Assembly: GCF_001632805.1 (NCBI RefSeq)
Contig: NZ_CP007220.1
Coordinates: forward strand, 4,898,001-4,962,000
Origin: Mycobacteroides chelonae CCUG 47445
GTDB lineage: Bacteria; Actinomycetota; Actinomycetes; Mycobacteriales; Mycobacteriaceae
DNA: 64,000 nt
Direction: 5' to 3'
The notes beneath the pieces were generated by a model. It made no database searches and was not told where the DNA came from. It saw only the letters and a program-made list of their open reading frames with translations. Position numbers and translations under genes: made by a program. Positions 8,657 through 17,566 of this stretch are shown here, piece by piece (the first letter of the stretch is position 1; every line of letters begins with the position of its first letter).

Positions 8657-9331
8657 ATGGAGCTTTACGACGTCATGCGCACCACGTTCGCGGCACGTGA
8701 GTTCACCGGAGAACCCCTGCCCGACAAGGTATTAGACCGTATTCTGGAAAACGCCCGGTTCGCACCCAGCGGAGGAAACCGGCAGGCCGGTCACGTCATC
8801 GTGGTCCGGGACCAGCAGACCCGTGAAGGCCTCATCGCCGCGGCGCAGCCAGGAGCGCGCCGCTACTTCGCGCAGATCACGGCAGGCGAATCGCCCTGGA
8901 ATCCGGTAACCCCCACACAGGTTGATCCGGAAACCATCGATGCGACCACAGTTCCCGCGTCGGTATCCGAAACGCTGCGCACCGCGTCAGTCGTCCTTGT
9001 CGTATGTGTAGACCTGCGGCTTGTCGCCGCGACGGATCAGGAGCTCAGTCGCGTCGGAGTCATCAGCGGAGCATCGGTCTACCCGCTGGTGTGGAACATC
9101 CTGCTGGCCGCGCGAGCAGAAGGCTTCGGCGGAACGCTCACCACCATGGCAGTCGCGCAGGAGCCGAAAGTACGTGAGCTGCTGGGTATTCCCGATACGT
9201 ACGCGGTGGCTGCGGTGTTACCCATCGGCAAACCGATCAAGCAGCTGACCAGGCTGCGACGCAACGCCATCGAAGAATTCGTCACCCGCGAACGGTTCGA
9301 CGGCGATCCCTATCGCCCCGAGCACGGCTGA
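8657..9331 (+). CDS. Nitroreductase-family FMN oxidoreductase
   Basis: The protein is 224 aa. The N-terminal block R-x-F-x-G-E-P(x)...ENARFAPSGGNRQAGH is the FMN phosphate and flavin-binding region of the nitroreductase fold. The C-terminal GFGGTLTTM...LGIPD...PIGKP completes it. Members use NAD(P)H or F420H2 to reduce nitro groups, quinones or enones, or remove halogens. The gene lies 9 bp downstream of the coiled-coil protein gene, consistent with a patatin/coiled-coil/nitroreductase operon. Confidence 0.92.
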   Translation: MELYDVMRTTFAAREFTGEPLPDKVLDRILENARFAPSGGNRQAGHVIVVRDQQTREGLIAAAQPGARRYFAQITAGESPWNPVTPTQVDPETIDATTVPASVSETLRTASVVLVVCVDLRLVAATDQELSRVGVISGASVYPLVWNILLAARAEGFGGTLTTMAVAQEPKVRELLGIPDTYAVAAVLPIGKPIKQLTRLRRNAIEEFVTRERFDGDPYRPEHG

Positions 9332-9462
9332 TCGGGTGGCCCGGAGGAGCCCGCGAATGTCACTCACGGCCAGACGAATATTCGAGATCACACTGATTTC
9401 CCCGGGCAACCTGATGTTTGATCGAATGGACGTGCCAGTCAGCGATCTGAAACGAGCAACCC

Positions 9463-10203
9463 GTGAACGCACAGGACGAGCCGGACACCACATCGGATGA
9501 ATCGGATAACGCGCTACCCGAGGAGCCGGGAGAGGACGCTCCCTCGGACAGTGCTTCGGCCCTGATCACCACCACGGGGCTGGGCGTGGACGGTGAACAT
9601 GGACCGCTCTTCTCCAATATCGACCTGGAACTCACCTCGGGGTTCCATGCCATTCAGATGCCCGGTGGACCCGGACAGCACACACTGCTACTGGCGCTGG
9701 CCGGGCGACTCAAGCCCAGCCACGGCACCGTCACCGTGATGGGTGACAGCGATCCCCGTGCCATCCGCCGGCACTGTGCCATCGCTGCTTTCGCCGATAT
9801 CGATGAGCTCGAAGAGACCGTGACGGTGCAGACTGTTCTCGCTGAACAGGTCCGCTGGCTGGCCCCGTGGTTCTCGCGGGTCCCTGCCGATACCGGACGC
9901 GACAAACTGGCCGAAGTATTCGGCGAGCTTCCAACGCCATCGGCAAACACGTACATCGTCGAACTGTCCGACCTCGACCTGTTCCTGCTGCGGATCACGC
10001 TGGCCCTGCTCTCCGACCGGCCCATCCTGGTCATCGGCGACCTGGAACAGGTCCGCGACAACTCGCGCCGGGCCACGGCCGTCGAACGACTCGGTGCGCT
10101 CGCCGAGAACCGCACCATCGTTGTCGGGGTGACCAACCCCCTGGGTATCGACGCGCCCATCCACGACTTGCACGACCATCGCATCCTCACCGGGAGGGAC
10201 TAG
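9463..10203 (+). CDS. Degenerate ABC-type ATP-binding protein paired with a YhgE/Pip protein
   Basis: The protein is 246 aa from GTG. After an acidic ~30-residue tail it follows the ABC ATPase layout, but the key residues are altered. The Walker A is GGPGQHT at residues 68-74, with His73 where Lys belongs. The signature region reads LSDLD rather than LSGGQ. The Walker B is LVIGDLE, keeping Asp193 with Glu two residues later. It therefore may bind nucleotide weakly or act as a structural subunit. The stop is 3 bp before the next start, so the two proteins are co-expressed and probably form a complex. I take it as a real, non-canonical ABC relative. Confidence 0.82.
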   Translation: MNAQDEPDTTSDESDNALPEEPGEDAPSDSASALITTTGLGVDGEHGPLFSNIDLELTSGFHAIQMPGGPGQHTLLLALAGRLKPSHGTVTVMGDSDPRAIRRHCAIAAFADIDELEETVTVQTVLAEQVRWLAPWFSRVPADTGRDKLAEVFGELPTPSANTYIVELSDLDLFLLRITLALLSDRPILVIGDLEQVRDNSRRATAVERLGALAENRTIVVGVTNPLGIDAPIHDLHDHRILTGRD

Positions 10204-10206
10204 CCC

Positions 10207-12153
10207 ATGCTCGCTGGACTCGCATTTGGTTCAGAAATAAAGCGTTTCGGCCGCAGCAGAATGACCCGCGCCGCCATCGTGGTCCTCATGCTGCTGCCGC
10301 TGGTGTACGGCGCGCTGTACCTGTGGGCCTACTGGGACCCTTTCGGCCACGTCAACAAGATGCCCGTGGCCCTCGTCAACGCCGACAAGGGCGCCCTTGT
10401 TTCCGGCCAGCAGGTGAACATCGGCGAGGAGATCTCCAAGAGCCTCACCGCTGACGGCAGCATGGACTGGCACGTCCTGAATCTGGATGAGGCGCGAGCC
10501 GGTGTTGACCACGGCAAGTACTACTTCATGTTGGAGCTGCCGCCCGATTTCAGTGAGGCCATCGCCTCGCCGCTGACCGGTCAGCCGAAGCAGGCCAATC
10601 TGGTCGCCGTTTACAACGACGCCAACAATTACATCTCCTCGAGCATCGGCCGCACCGCCATCGACCAGGTGCTCAATGCCGTCTCGACCCGCATCTCCGG
10701 CCAGGCCGTCAATCAGGTTCTGTCCGTCGTGGTTTCCTCCGGCGCGGGTATCCAGCAGGCCGCCGACGGCGCCCAGAAACTCGCAGACGGCGCGGCCAAG
10801 GTCGACGACGGCGCCGGGCAGCTCGCCAACGGGCTGCACACCGCCCGACCCGGATCAGCACAACTGGCCACCGGCGCCAAGCAGCTCTCCGACGGCATCA
10901 ACCAGGCGACCGATCCCCTGCTGACCGTCAGCAAGGCGGTCGCGAACATCGGCGGCAGCACCGACAAGCTTCAGCAGGGCACCGACGCGCTCCGGCAGGC
11001 CAATGATCAGATCGACGGCATCGCCAAGGCCCAGGACAGCGCCGCCAACGCGCTCACCGCGGTGATCGATCAGCTGGCCGGACGCCAGGACCCAGCGGCG
11101 AACACGTTGCGCGGGATACAGGATCAGCTGCGCGAACATCAGTTCACACCCCAGGTTCGCCAGCAGCTGACCGACGCGGAGAACGCGTCGATCGCAATGA
11201 CCGAGACGCTGCGCGGACCCGGTAGCCCGCTGAAGTCTGCGCTCGACCAGGTCGGCGGTAAGGGCCAGGAACTCACCAACAAGCTCACCCAGCTGCGTAA
11301 CGGCGCGCAGCAGCTGGCCACCGGGAACGCGCAACTGTCCAGTGGTATCGCCCACATGGACGACGGTGCGCAACAACTGAAATCAGGTACCGCACAGCTG
11401 CGTTCCGGCTCGGCCGAACTGGCGACCAAGCTCGCCGAAGGCGCCAAGCAGGTGCCCAACTGGAATGCCCAGCAGAAGGACGCCATCGCCGACACCATCG
11501 GCGGTCCGGTGCATCTGGAGACCTCGCATGAGAACGCCGCACCCAACTTCGGGACCGGTATGGCACCGTTCTTCGTCACGCTGGCGTTGTTCTTCGGCGC
11601 ATTGGTGCTGTGGATGATATTGCGGCCCTTGCAGACTCGAGCGATTGCGGCGGAGGTTCTGCCGATTCGGGTGGCCCTCTCCAGCTATCTGCCCGCCGCC
11701 ACCATCGGCATCTTCCAGGCGATCATCCTGTACTGCGTGGTGCGATTCGCGCTCGGAATGCACGCCGCGCACCCCGTCGCGATGCTCGCGTTTATGGTGC
11801 TGGTCTCGTTCGCGTTCGTTGCCGCTACCCAGGCCATCAACGCGCTGGTGGGTCCGGCTGTCGGGCGGGTGCTGCTCATGGCCCTACTCATGTTGCAGCT
11901 GGTTAGCGCCGGCGGCATGTATCCGGTGGAGACCACCTCGAGACCCTTCCAAGTGCTGCACAAATACGATCCGATGACGTATGGCGTCGACGGACTACGT
12001 CAGCTGATTCTGGGCGGCATCGATGGCAGGTTGTGGCAGTCGGTGATCACACTGCTCTGCATCGCACTGGGCGGGCTCCTGATTACCAGCCTGTCGGCCC
12101 GGCGTAATCAACTCTGGAATCTGACGCGGCTGCTGCCGTCGATCAAGATGTAG
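10207..12153 (+). CDS. YhgE/Pip-type membrane protein (ABC-2-like)
   Basis: The protein is 648 aa. One membrane segment lies near residues 20-42 (VVLMLLPLVYGALYLWAYW). Next comes an outside domain with the conserved MPVALVNADKGA motif of YhgE/Pip proteins. A long central region is rich in L-A-x-G-A-x-x-L repeats (coiled coil) at about residues 180-420. At least five membrane segments follow at the C-terminus, starting with FFVTLALFFGALVLWMIL. In Gram-positive bacteria relatives are phage-infection proteins and parts of type VII export systems. With the ATPase-like protein just upstream it probably forms an export or envelope-shaping complex. Its end overlaps the convergent whiB-like gene by 11 bp. 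Confidence 0.9.
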   Translation: MLAGLAFGSEIKRFGRSRMTRAAIVVLMLLPLVYGALYLWAYWDPFGHVNKMPVALVNADKGALVSGQQVNIGEEISKSLTADGSMDWHVLNLDEARAGVDHGKYYFMLELPPDFSEAIASPLTGQPKQANLVAVYNDANNYISSSIGRTAIDQVLNAVSTRISGQAVNQVLSVVVSSGAGIQQAADGAQKLADGAAKVDDGAGQLANGLHTARPGSAQLATGAKQLSDGINQATDPLLTVSKAVANIGGSTDKLQQGTDALRQANDQIDGIAKAQDSAANALTAVIDQLAGRQDPAANTLRGIQDQLREHQFTPQVRQQLTDAENASIAMTETLRGPGSPLKSALDQVGGKGQELTNKLTQLRNGAQQLATGNAQLSSGIAHMDDGAQQLKSGTAQLRSGSAELATKLAEGAKQVPNWNAQQKDAIADTIGGPVHLETSHENAAPNFGTGMAPFFVTLALFFGALVLWMILRPLQTRAIAAEVLPIRVALSSYLPAATIGIFQAIILYCVVRFALGMHAAHPVAMLAFMVLVSFAFVAATQAINALVGPAVGRVLLMALLMLQLVSAGGMYPVETTSRPFQVLHKYDPMTYGVDGLRQLILGGIDGRLWQSVITLLCIALGGLLITSLSARRNQLWNLTRLLPSIKM

Positions 12154-12457
12154 CACGCTCCGCCGTGGTGGCCTTACGCCGTGAGCGTGTCATGGCCACT
12201 CGGCGCTCCCGCGTTGTCATCGCACCCCAAACACCGTATGGTTCATCGGTTCTCATGGCGTACGCCGCACACGGCCTGCGTACCGGACACTCGTTGCAGA
12301 TCTGTTTCGCCTGCACCTCGTATTGCTTTCGCAAGGCTCCACGCTGAGTCTCGGCGTAGTAGAAGATATCCGTCGACATTCCGCGACAGACCGCTTTGAC
12401 CTGCCACTCCAATTCATCCAAACCCGGTTCCAGGCCGCGAAACTTTGGTCGTGTCAC
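12143..12457 (-). CDS. WhiB-family iron-sulfur transcriptional regulator
   Basis: The protein is 104 aa from the GTG at 12457. The longer open frame upstream has no WhiB character, and this start gives the family's normal size. Four cluster cysteines are visible (VCRGM, then ICNEC and RRPC), followed by EPYGVWGAM, the G(I/V)WGG turn with Ala in place of the second Gly, and a basic C-terminus (TRSRRKATT). The CRGM...F segment and EPYGVWG most resemble WhiB3 or WhiB2, but I do not assign an orthologue. WhiB proteins bind [4Fe-4S] and the sigma factor region 4 to control transcription. The ribosome site is weak. Confidence 0.85.
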   Translation of the reverse strand: MTRPKFRGLEPGLDELEWQVKAVCRGMSTDIFYYAETQRGALRKQYEVQAKQICNECPVRRPCAAYAMRTDEPYGVWGAMTTRERRVAMTRSRRKATTAERATS

Positions 12458-12591
12458 GGCCGTGCCCCATACCGCCCGAAAGCATTCCGGCGCGTCGATG
12501 CCATCCGCATCCACCGAGTCTGGAGCCCCTGATCGCCGGAATGCGATAGCCAGTTTGGACAATGTGCGCCGCGGAATTGTCCCGACTGGCT

Positions 12592-13758
12592 CTAGGCTTC
12601 GCCGGCGCCAATCGCTACTGTGCGCGTCCGCTGCGCCAATCCATCTCGGCGGGCAGGTGCGGCGACAGTCCAGGCGGCGATTGTGCTCGCCGCCGCGGTG
12701 CCCAAACAAATCGCGGCGTACCAAAGACTGCCGATCGGATCCCCGGTGCCGGTCACGCCATTGTCCGCCCCGAAGTAGCCGGGCAGCGCCGTCACCCACA
12801 GCACCGTCATCACCACCAGGTAGAACCCCGCATAGATCAGGATGGCCGGATGCGTGGTGTAACCGTCCGCGCCGTCGCGCCGAACACCGCGCCACTGTCT
12901 GATCAGCACAGGCACCGCCACTGCCACGACGGCGATCAGCTCCAGGACATAGACGACACCCACCACGGTGGTGCTGCCCGATACCGCACCGGCGATGGTT
13001 GCCGGTAGCGGTAAGACCGCAGTACCGATCGATGCCAGCACGCCGATAACCACCGTGCGCCAGATGATCTGACCACCCGCGAACGACCGCCCGGCATCCA
13101 CATGTCGTCCCACGAGCAACTGGGCGCAGAACGCCAGCGACATCGGCCACAGTGCGGCAAAGACGACCACGCTGCCCATAGGCACCGAGTCGAAGAATGG
13201 CTTGTTCAGCGGATTGTCCAGAGTCCATTCCCACCAGCGCAATTGCGGGCCGAGGTGATCGAAGATCTCATAGAACGCGTGGTGCACCGTGCCGACGCAG
13301 GCTGCTCCGATCAGGACGCCGTAACGGCGGAACACACCCAGTGTCCTGACGATCTCGAAGGCCACGGTGGCCATCATCGGATAGATGGCGATGATGTACA
13401 GGGGCAACCGGCCCCACAAGAAGTCCACTGTAAAAACGTTGTGCGCGAACATCGTGTCCACATGCTCGCTGATACCGAACGGCCCGGGGAAGTACAGCGG
13501 CGGTTCGATGATCAGCAGGTACGCGATCGCTCCGAACCACACGACGATGTTTGTTGGATCATTGTGGCGGCGGAGCCGAATGATGGCGTAGACCAGCGCC
13601 AACACCGCCCCCGCGATTACGGTCAGCTCCAGGACTGGCAGCGTCCAGTTCTCCAGTGAGAACGGACTGCGGAAGGCGACGATCCCTCCCGCGGAGTCGC
13701 ACGAGAATCCCAGGCGCGCTGCCAGATCGGCGAAGGTGGGGGCACACAGATCAGACAT
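12592..13758 (-). CDS. Polytopic membrane protein of unknown function
   Basis: The protein is 388 aa from the ATG at 13758, two bases after the stop of the upstream hydrolase gene, so the two are coupled. It has at least eight hydrophobic segments (for example LPVLELTVIAGAVLALVYAII and VVVFAALWPMSLAFCAQLLV). The loops contain conserved-looking His, Trp and Pro residues (HNVFTVDFLWGRLPLY, VHHAFYEIFDHLGPQLRWWEW). I do not recognise a named family. Pairing with a COG3687-type metal-dependent hydrolase and a divergent TetR suggests a lipid or steroid modification role (inference). Confidence 0.85.
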   Translation of the reverse strand: MSDLCAPTFADLAARLGFSCDSAGGIVAFRSPFSLENWTLPVLELTVIAGAVLALVYAIIRLRRHNDPTNIVVWFGAIAYLLIIEPPLYFPGPFGISEHVDTMFAHNVFTVDFLWGRLPLYIIAIYPMMATVAFEIVRTLGVFRRYGVLIGAACVGTVHHAFYEIFDHLGPQLRWWEWTLDNPLNKPFFDSVPMGSVVVFAALWPMSLAFCAQLLVGRHVDAGRSFAGGQIIWRTVVIGVLASIGTAVLPLPATIAGAVSGSTTVVGVVYVLELIAVVAVAVPVLIRQWRGVRRDGADGYTTHPAILIYAGFYLVVMTVLWVTALPGYFGADNGVTGTGDPIGSLWYAAICLGTAAASTIAAWTVAAPARRDGLAQRTRTVAIGAGEA

Positions 13759-13760
13759 GT

Positions 13761-14696
13761 TCAGACTCCCACCTGTGCCGCCGGATCGGCCGTGTACCAC
13801 TGCGTCACTTCATAACCGGCCTCATATCGCGCGAACCATTCGTCGGCCAGGGCCGGCAACTTCTCATGCGCTGGGTTGTGCCCCGGGATCTGACTGCGCA
13901 CCGCGCCCGACATCGCAACCATCACCTCACGCACCGGCAAGCTACTGAACGCGTTCTCGATGGGTCCGTCGTACGGTGCGTCTACAAACGGAAGCCGTTG
14001 CAGCAGAGACTTCTTCCGCGCCTGCATGCCGAACATCGACAGCGCGTCCACCTTGCGATCCTCGAGAGGGACATGCTTGTTGAAGCCCTCGCAGGCGATG
14101 CGTAACACCGACCAGACGTGCCTGAAGATCGACGGCGCCACGCGCATGCGGTACCAGGGATCGTCGGCCACCGCGTCATAGATGATCAGCGCCGAGCTGC
14201 GATGTTCCACCTCTTCGACGAAGTGCCACAGGAACAGCGAGGCGACACGGTCGTCGCCCGGTGCGAACAGGGTGTCGTCGTGATCCAGCATCAGTTTGAA
14301 AACCGGTGTGAACGTCGCCTCCAGGTCAGCGGTGTACGCCAACCGATACTTCAACGGCTTGTTCGCGGTCAGGTCGTCAAAGGCGGCGACTACCTCATCC
14401 AAGGTCTCCTTGAGGCCCGGGTAACTCTTGATCAGACCCTTGGCGTGCTGGCGATGCCCCATGGAGTGCTGTCCCTCTTGTCGAACGAAGGCCTCGGCCT
14501 CCTCGGCGATCGCCGGATCGGCAATCAGCGGCATAGCCTCGGGAATCATCTGCCCGATCATCTTCTCGAATGCGATCGCCAAGAAGGAGACCGCGTTGGC
14601 CATGCTCGAAAAGGCTGGGTTGGACTCGTTCCACAGGAACGGAACGTGATGGTCGGCGAACGCAAACCGCAACTTACGCACGATGAGTTCCGTCAT
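13761..14696 (-). CDS. Predicted metal-dependent hydrolase (PF10118/COG3687 type)
   Basis: The protein is 311 aa from the ATG at 14696, with a GAGG ribosome site 7 nt upstream. It is a helical protein with the di-metal-type residues of the family: EGQHSMGHRQH, then a further HFVEEVEHR motif. These E-x2-H patterns resemble ferritin-like diiron proteins, and the true reaction of the family is not established. It heads a two-gene operon with the membrane protein at 12592. It diverges from a TetR gene across a region with an inverted repeat, so it is probably repressed by that TetR. Confidence 0.88.
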   Translation of the reverse strand: MTELIVRKLRFAFADHHVPFLWNESNPAFSSMANAVSFLAIAFEKMIGQMIPEAMPLIADPAIAEEAEAFVRQEGQHSMGHRQHAKGLIKSYPGLKETLDEVVAAFDDLTANKPLKYRLAYTADLEATFTPVFKLMLDHDDTLFAPGDDRVASLFLWHFVEEVEHRSSALIIYDAVADDPWYRMRVAPSIFRHVWSVLRIACEGFNKHVPLEDRKVDALSMFGMQARKKSLLQRLPFVDAPYDGPIENAFSSLPVREVMVAMSGAVRSQIPGHNPAHEKLPALADEWFARYEAGYEVTQWYTADPAAQVGV

Positions 14697-14712
14697 GACA
14701 GGCACCTCGCTT

Positions 14713-14750
14713 AGAACATACAATCAGACGCTTATTTGTTGTTCTGTATG
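14713..14750. promoter_or_regulatory. Inverted repeats in the hydrolase/TetR divergent promoter region
   Basis: AGAACATACAA (14713-14723) pairs with TTGTTGTTCT (14736-14745) with one unpaired base. The overlapping pair CATACA (14717-14722) / TGTATG (14745-14750) is exact. The region is AT-rich compared with its flanks and lies between the hydrolase start (14696) and the TetR start (14822). It is the natural candidate for the TetR operator. Confidence 0.55.
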
Positions 14751-14821
14751 ATTACTGGATCGAGCGGGTCGTGTCAACGGTCGATATGATGCATAGATGC
14801 CGGCGGCCAGGGGACTTCACG

Positions 14822-15430
14822 ATGGCGCGTAGACGGGGATGGGACGGTCAACCACCGAACAGTGACGTCGAGGCATCCGATCGGATAGTCGCCGCAGCCG
14901 TGAAGCTGATCGGCGAGACAGGTTCAGCGGTAAGCCTGGCCGACGTCGCGGCAGAGCTCGGCGTCATCCGGCAGACCGTCTACCGGTACTTCCCGACGGC
15001 TGACGCACTCATGCACGCGGCCTCCATCGCGTCGGTGGACAGCTTCCTGGACCGGCTGACGGGAGTCGTGCGCGGCATCACCGATCCCGCCGAAGCACTC
15101 ACCGAGGGTGTGCTCTACACCTTGGAAGAGGTCACTCGCACACCACATTTGGCCATCATGATGTCCGAACCGTACGCACACTCACACACCAGCGATATGA
15201 CCTCGGACGAGGCACAGGCGTTCGGTCTGCGCATGCTCGGCCGATTCGACGTCGAATGGGATCAGTACGGATACGACGACGACGCCAAACGCGGACTCGT
15301 CGAGTTCGCCCTACGAATCATGTTGTCGTTCTTCGTCTCTCCCAATGAAGCCACGCGTTCCCGTGACGAACTGCGCAGCTTTCTCAGGCGCTGGCTCGGC
15401 GGAGCCATCTTGGCCCAGCGCCCCAATTAA
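14822..15430 (+). CDS. TetR-family transcriptional regulator
   Basis: The protein is 202 aa starting at MARRRGWDGQ; in-frame starts further upstream (from 14771) would lie inside the operator region. The N-terminal helix-turn-helix is clear: RIVAAAVKLIGETGSAVSLA, then VAAELGVIRQTVYRYFP. The C-terminal ligand domain is not assigned. It is divergent from the hydrolase/membrane-protein operon and most likely represses both that operon and itself through the inverted repeats at 14713-14750. Its stop codon overlaps the first of two AATTAATC repeats in the promoter of the next gene. Confidence 0.92.
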   Translation: MARRRGWDGQPPNSDVEASDRIVAAAVKLIGETGSAVSLADVAAELGVIRQTVYRYFPTADALMHAASIASVDSFLDRLTGVVRGITDPAEALTEGVLYTLEEVTRTPHLAIMMSEPYAHSHTSDMTSDEAQAFGLRMLGRFDVEWDQYGYDDDAKRGLVEFALRIMLSFFVSPNEATRSRDELRSFLRRWLGGAILAQRPN

Positions 15431-15454
15431 TCACCGATTCCGTTTGAATTAATC
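15425..15454. repeat. Direct repeat AATTAATC x2 upstream of the cupin gene
   Basis: AATTAATC occurs at 15425-15432 and again at 15447-15454, exactly 22 bp (two helical turns) apart in an AT-rich stretch before the cupin start at 15502. The spacing suits two regulator molecules on one DNA face. No regulator is identified. Confidence 0.4.
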
Positions 15455-15501
15455 GCTTCTATCGCCTTTCATAATTAGTTGGGTGGTCCTACCTTGACGT
15501 T

Positions 15502-16197
15502 ATGAAGCCGATCAATCGACGCACCGTCCTCGGCGGTGCCGGAGTGGCGGGGGTCGCAGCCGTCGCCGGCGCAGGAGCCGACCGGGCTCTGTCCTCTCCC
15601 CGCTCCCGTGACGATGTAAAGGATCAGACCGTGACCGATGACGCCGCCCGCTTCGGCGATCCCCGCCTCCCCGCCGAGCTGAACACCGCACAACCGCACC
15701 TGTTTCACCTTGGCGCACTGGCGCCGCAGACCTTCGACGGGGGCGATCTGCGGCAGGCTCACGAGGGCAATTTCCCTATCCTCACCGGGCAGCAGGCCAG
15801 CATCGTCATGGTCACCTTGCAGCCCGGCGGAATACGGGAACCCCACTGGCATCCCAGTGCCTGGGAGATCAACGTCATCACCAGCGGTGTGGCGAAGTGG
15901 ACGTTGCTGGACCCGGAGGGACACAGTGAAACCTTCGATGCGCACGTCGGCGATGTCGTCTTCGCACCTCAGGGATCGCTGCACTATTTCGAGAACAAGG
16001 GCACCGAGGACCTCAAGCTGCTGATCGTGTTCAACGCCAGCACTGCGGAAGGCAAGGATGACATTGGCATTGGCGCGTCGATCAGCAAGCTGCCGCCCGA
16101 TGTCCTCGCCGCGATATTCGGTGTACCGACGGAAACCTTCGCATCATTTAAAAAGATCGATGAGTCCGTCACCATCCTGCGCAGGCCTAACCGGTGA
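15502..16197 (+). CDS. Tat-exported cupin-domain protein (oxalate decarboxylase-like)
   Basis: The protein is 231 aa. The N-terminus MKPINRRTVLGGAGVAGVAA is a twin-arginine signal (NRRTVLG followed by a hydrophobic run). The mature part contains one cupin with a full metal site: H115-x-H117, E122 and H161 (EPHWHPSAWE...GSLHYFEN). The IREPHWHP form is characteristic of oxalate decarboxylase-type cupins, although those are normally bicupins and this has only one domain. It is likely an Mn- or Fe-binding periplasmic enzyme or storage protein; the substrate is not known. Confidence 0.88.
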   Translation: MKPINRRTVLGGAGVAGVAAVAGAGADRALSSPRSRDDVKDQTVTDDAARFGDPRLPAELNTAQPHLFHLGALAPQTFDGGDLRQAHEGNFPILTGQQASIVMVTLQPGGIREPHWHPSAWEINVITSGVAKWTLLDPEGHSETFDAHVGDVVFAPQGSLHYFENKGTEDLKLLIVFNASTAEGKDDIGIGASISKLPPDVLAAIFGVPTETFASFKKIDESVTILRRPNR

Positions 16198-16274
16198 TGT
16201 AGAGCCCCATTGCTCCTTCACTACCACTAGCCTTACTTCCCGGACAGCGGTCGGTGCGCGTTACGGAGGAGAAG

Positions 16275-17566
16275 GTGGCCACACCCCGACGCCGGCGTGT
16301 GTCCCTGAAGTTGCGGCGCGCCTTGGTTCTCACTCACCGCTGGATCGGCCTCATCGGTGGACTCCTCGTGGTGATCATCAGCACCAGCGGCGCCATACTC
16401 GTGTACCAGCCGGAGCTGGTACGGGCACTGCACCCCGAGATCTTCCGCACCACATCCGCAACCGAACCGGTCGGATTCGCGCGGGCGATCACCGAGGTCC
16501 AATCGCACTACCCCGAAATCCAGCTTGGGAGTGCTTCTCTCAAGGACGGTGTGTATCTACTCAACGCCTCCGGCACACATGACACATTCTTCGTCGACGC
16601 GGGCACCGGCCTCCTCAACGGCCGAATCGATCTCGGCGCGGGAGTACTGGGATTCCTGGTCAACATGCACGACTGCGGGTTCACCTGCGAGGGCTACAGC
16701 GGCTATCTGCCCATCCTGACTCAGCCTTCCCGCTGGCGCAGCTCAACGCCTTCGCCGGAATGTCCTGGGGGTCCGCACTACTCGCCCTGGCGGCCCTTAT
16801 CCTGCTCCTCCTGGTGGTTCCCGCGCCGTACATCTGGTGGAAGTCGATTCGTAAGTTACGCAACGCCTTACGTGTGCGATGGGCCTCCGGACGATTCGCC
16901 CGTGATTTCGACCTGCACGCCATGATCGGCATCGTCGCCACGGCGCCGTTGATCGTATGGGGGCTGACCGGAATGCAATTCGAGGCCCCCGGGCTGACCA
17001 CCCTCTGGTACTCCCTCACCGGAGGGCACGCCTCCGAGCGCACGTTCACGGGAGGCCCCGGCGGCCAGGACATCACCGTGGAACGCGCCATGGACGCCGC
17101 CGCGCGCCAGTTCCCGGGGTCCGAGGTGACCTGGATAGGGCTCCCGGATGACGACAATGCGTTCTACACCGTGGATCTCCTGGATCCCGGCGAACCGGAT
17201 TTGCGGGCGCACAGCCTGAACTACCACGGCAACCGCTCTGTCGGGGTAGACGCCCACGACGCCGGCCACGTGCAGATCCTCCGCGACAAACCTGCCACCG
17301 CATCGAACGCCATCGCCGACGAATGGGCCGGGCCCGCCGCGCATTTCGGCCTTGCTGTAAACGGCTACTGGCGCTCGATCTGGTTCATTCTTGGCATGGC
17401 TCCACTACTGCTCGGACTCACCGGCCTGAGCACCTGGCATTGGCGGCGCCGGGCCCGCTTGCGTGCGCGACTCAGGAACGCACCGGCTCCCGGCGCGGAC
17501 GCGAAAGCACCCGCGTTGGCCACCAGAACCACGTCCCCAGTAGCCGAACGAGGGCCGGGACGATGA
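16275..17566 (+). pseudogene. PepSY-domain membrane protein gene with a frameshift
   Basis: The N-terminal part reads from GTG 16275 (GGAGG 5 nt upstream): a first membrane helix (ALVLTHRWIGLIGGLLVVII), PepSY sequence, then GYSGYLPILT near 16720. Beyond this the frame yields non-family sequence and stops at 16925. The rest continues in another frame, S-A-F-P-L-A-Q-L-N-A-F-A-G-M, reaching further membrane helices (ALLALAALILLLLVVPAPYI; FILGMAPLLLGLTGLSTWHW) and ending at 17566. The two halves fit one ~430-residue PepSY_TM protein if a single base is missing near 16720. Relatives are often iron-regulated membrane reductase-type proteins. The end overlaps the convergent mmpL gene by 95 bp. A sequencing error is possible. 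Confidence 0.85.

Noticed and set aside
12458..13234. A long open frame upstream of and in frame with the whiB-like gene
   Set aside because: It lies antisense-frame over the membrane protein gene, has no WhiB features or hydrophobic logic, and gives an implausibly long protein. The GTG at 12457 fits the family size.
16228..16238. TAGCCTTACTT as a possible iron box before the PepSY gene
   Set aside because: Only one half resembles an IdeR site and there is no inverted partner, unlike the clear box at 32481.
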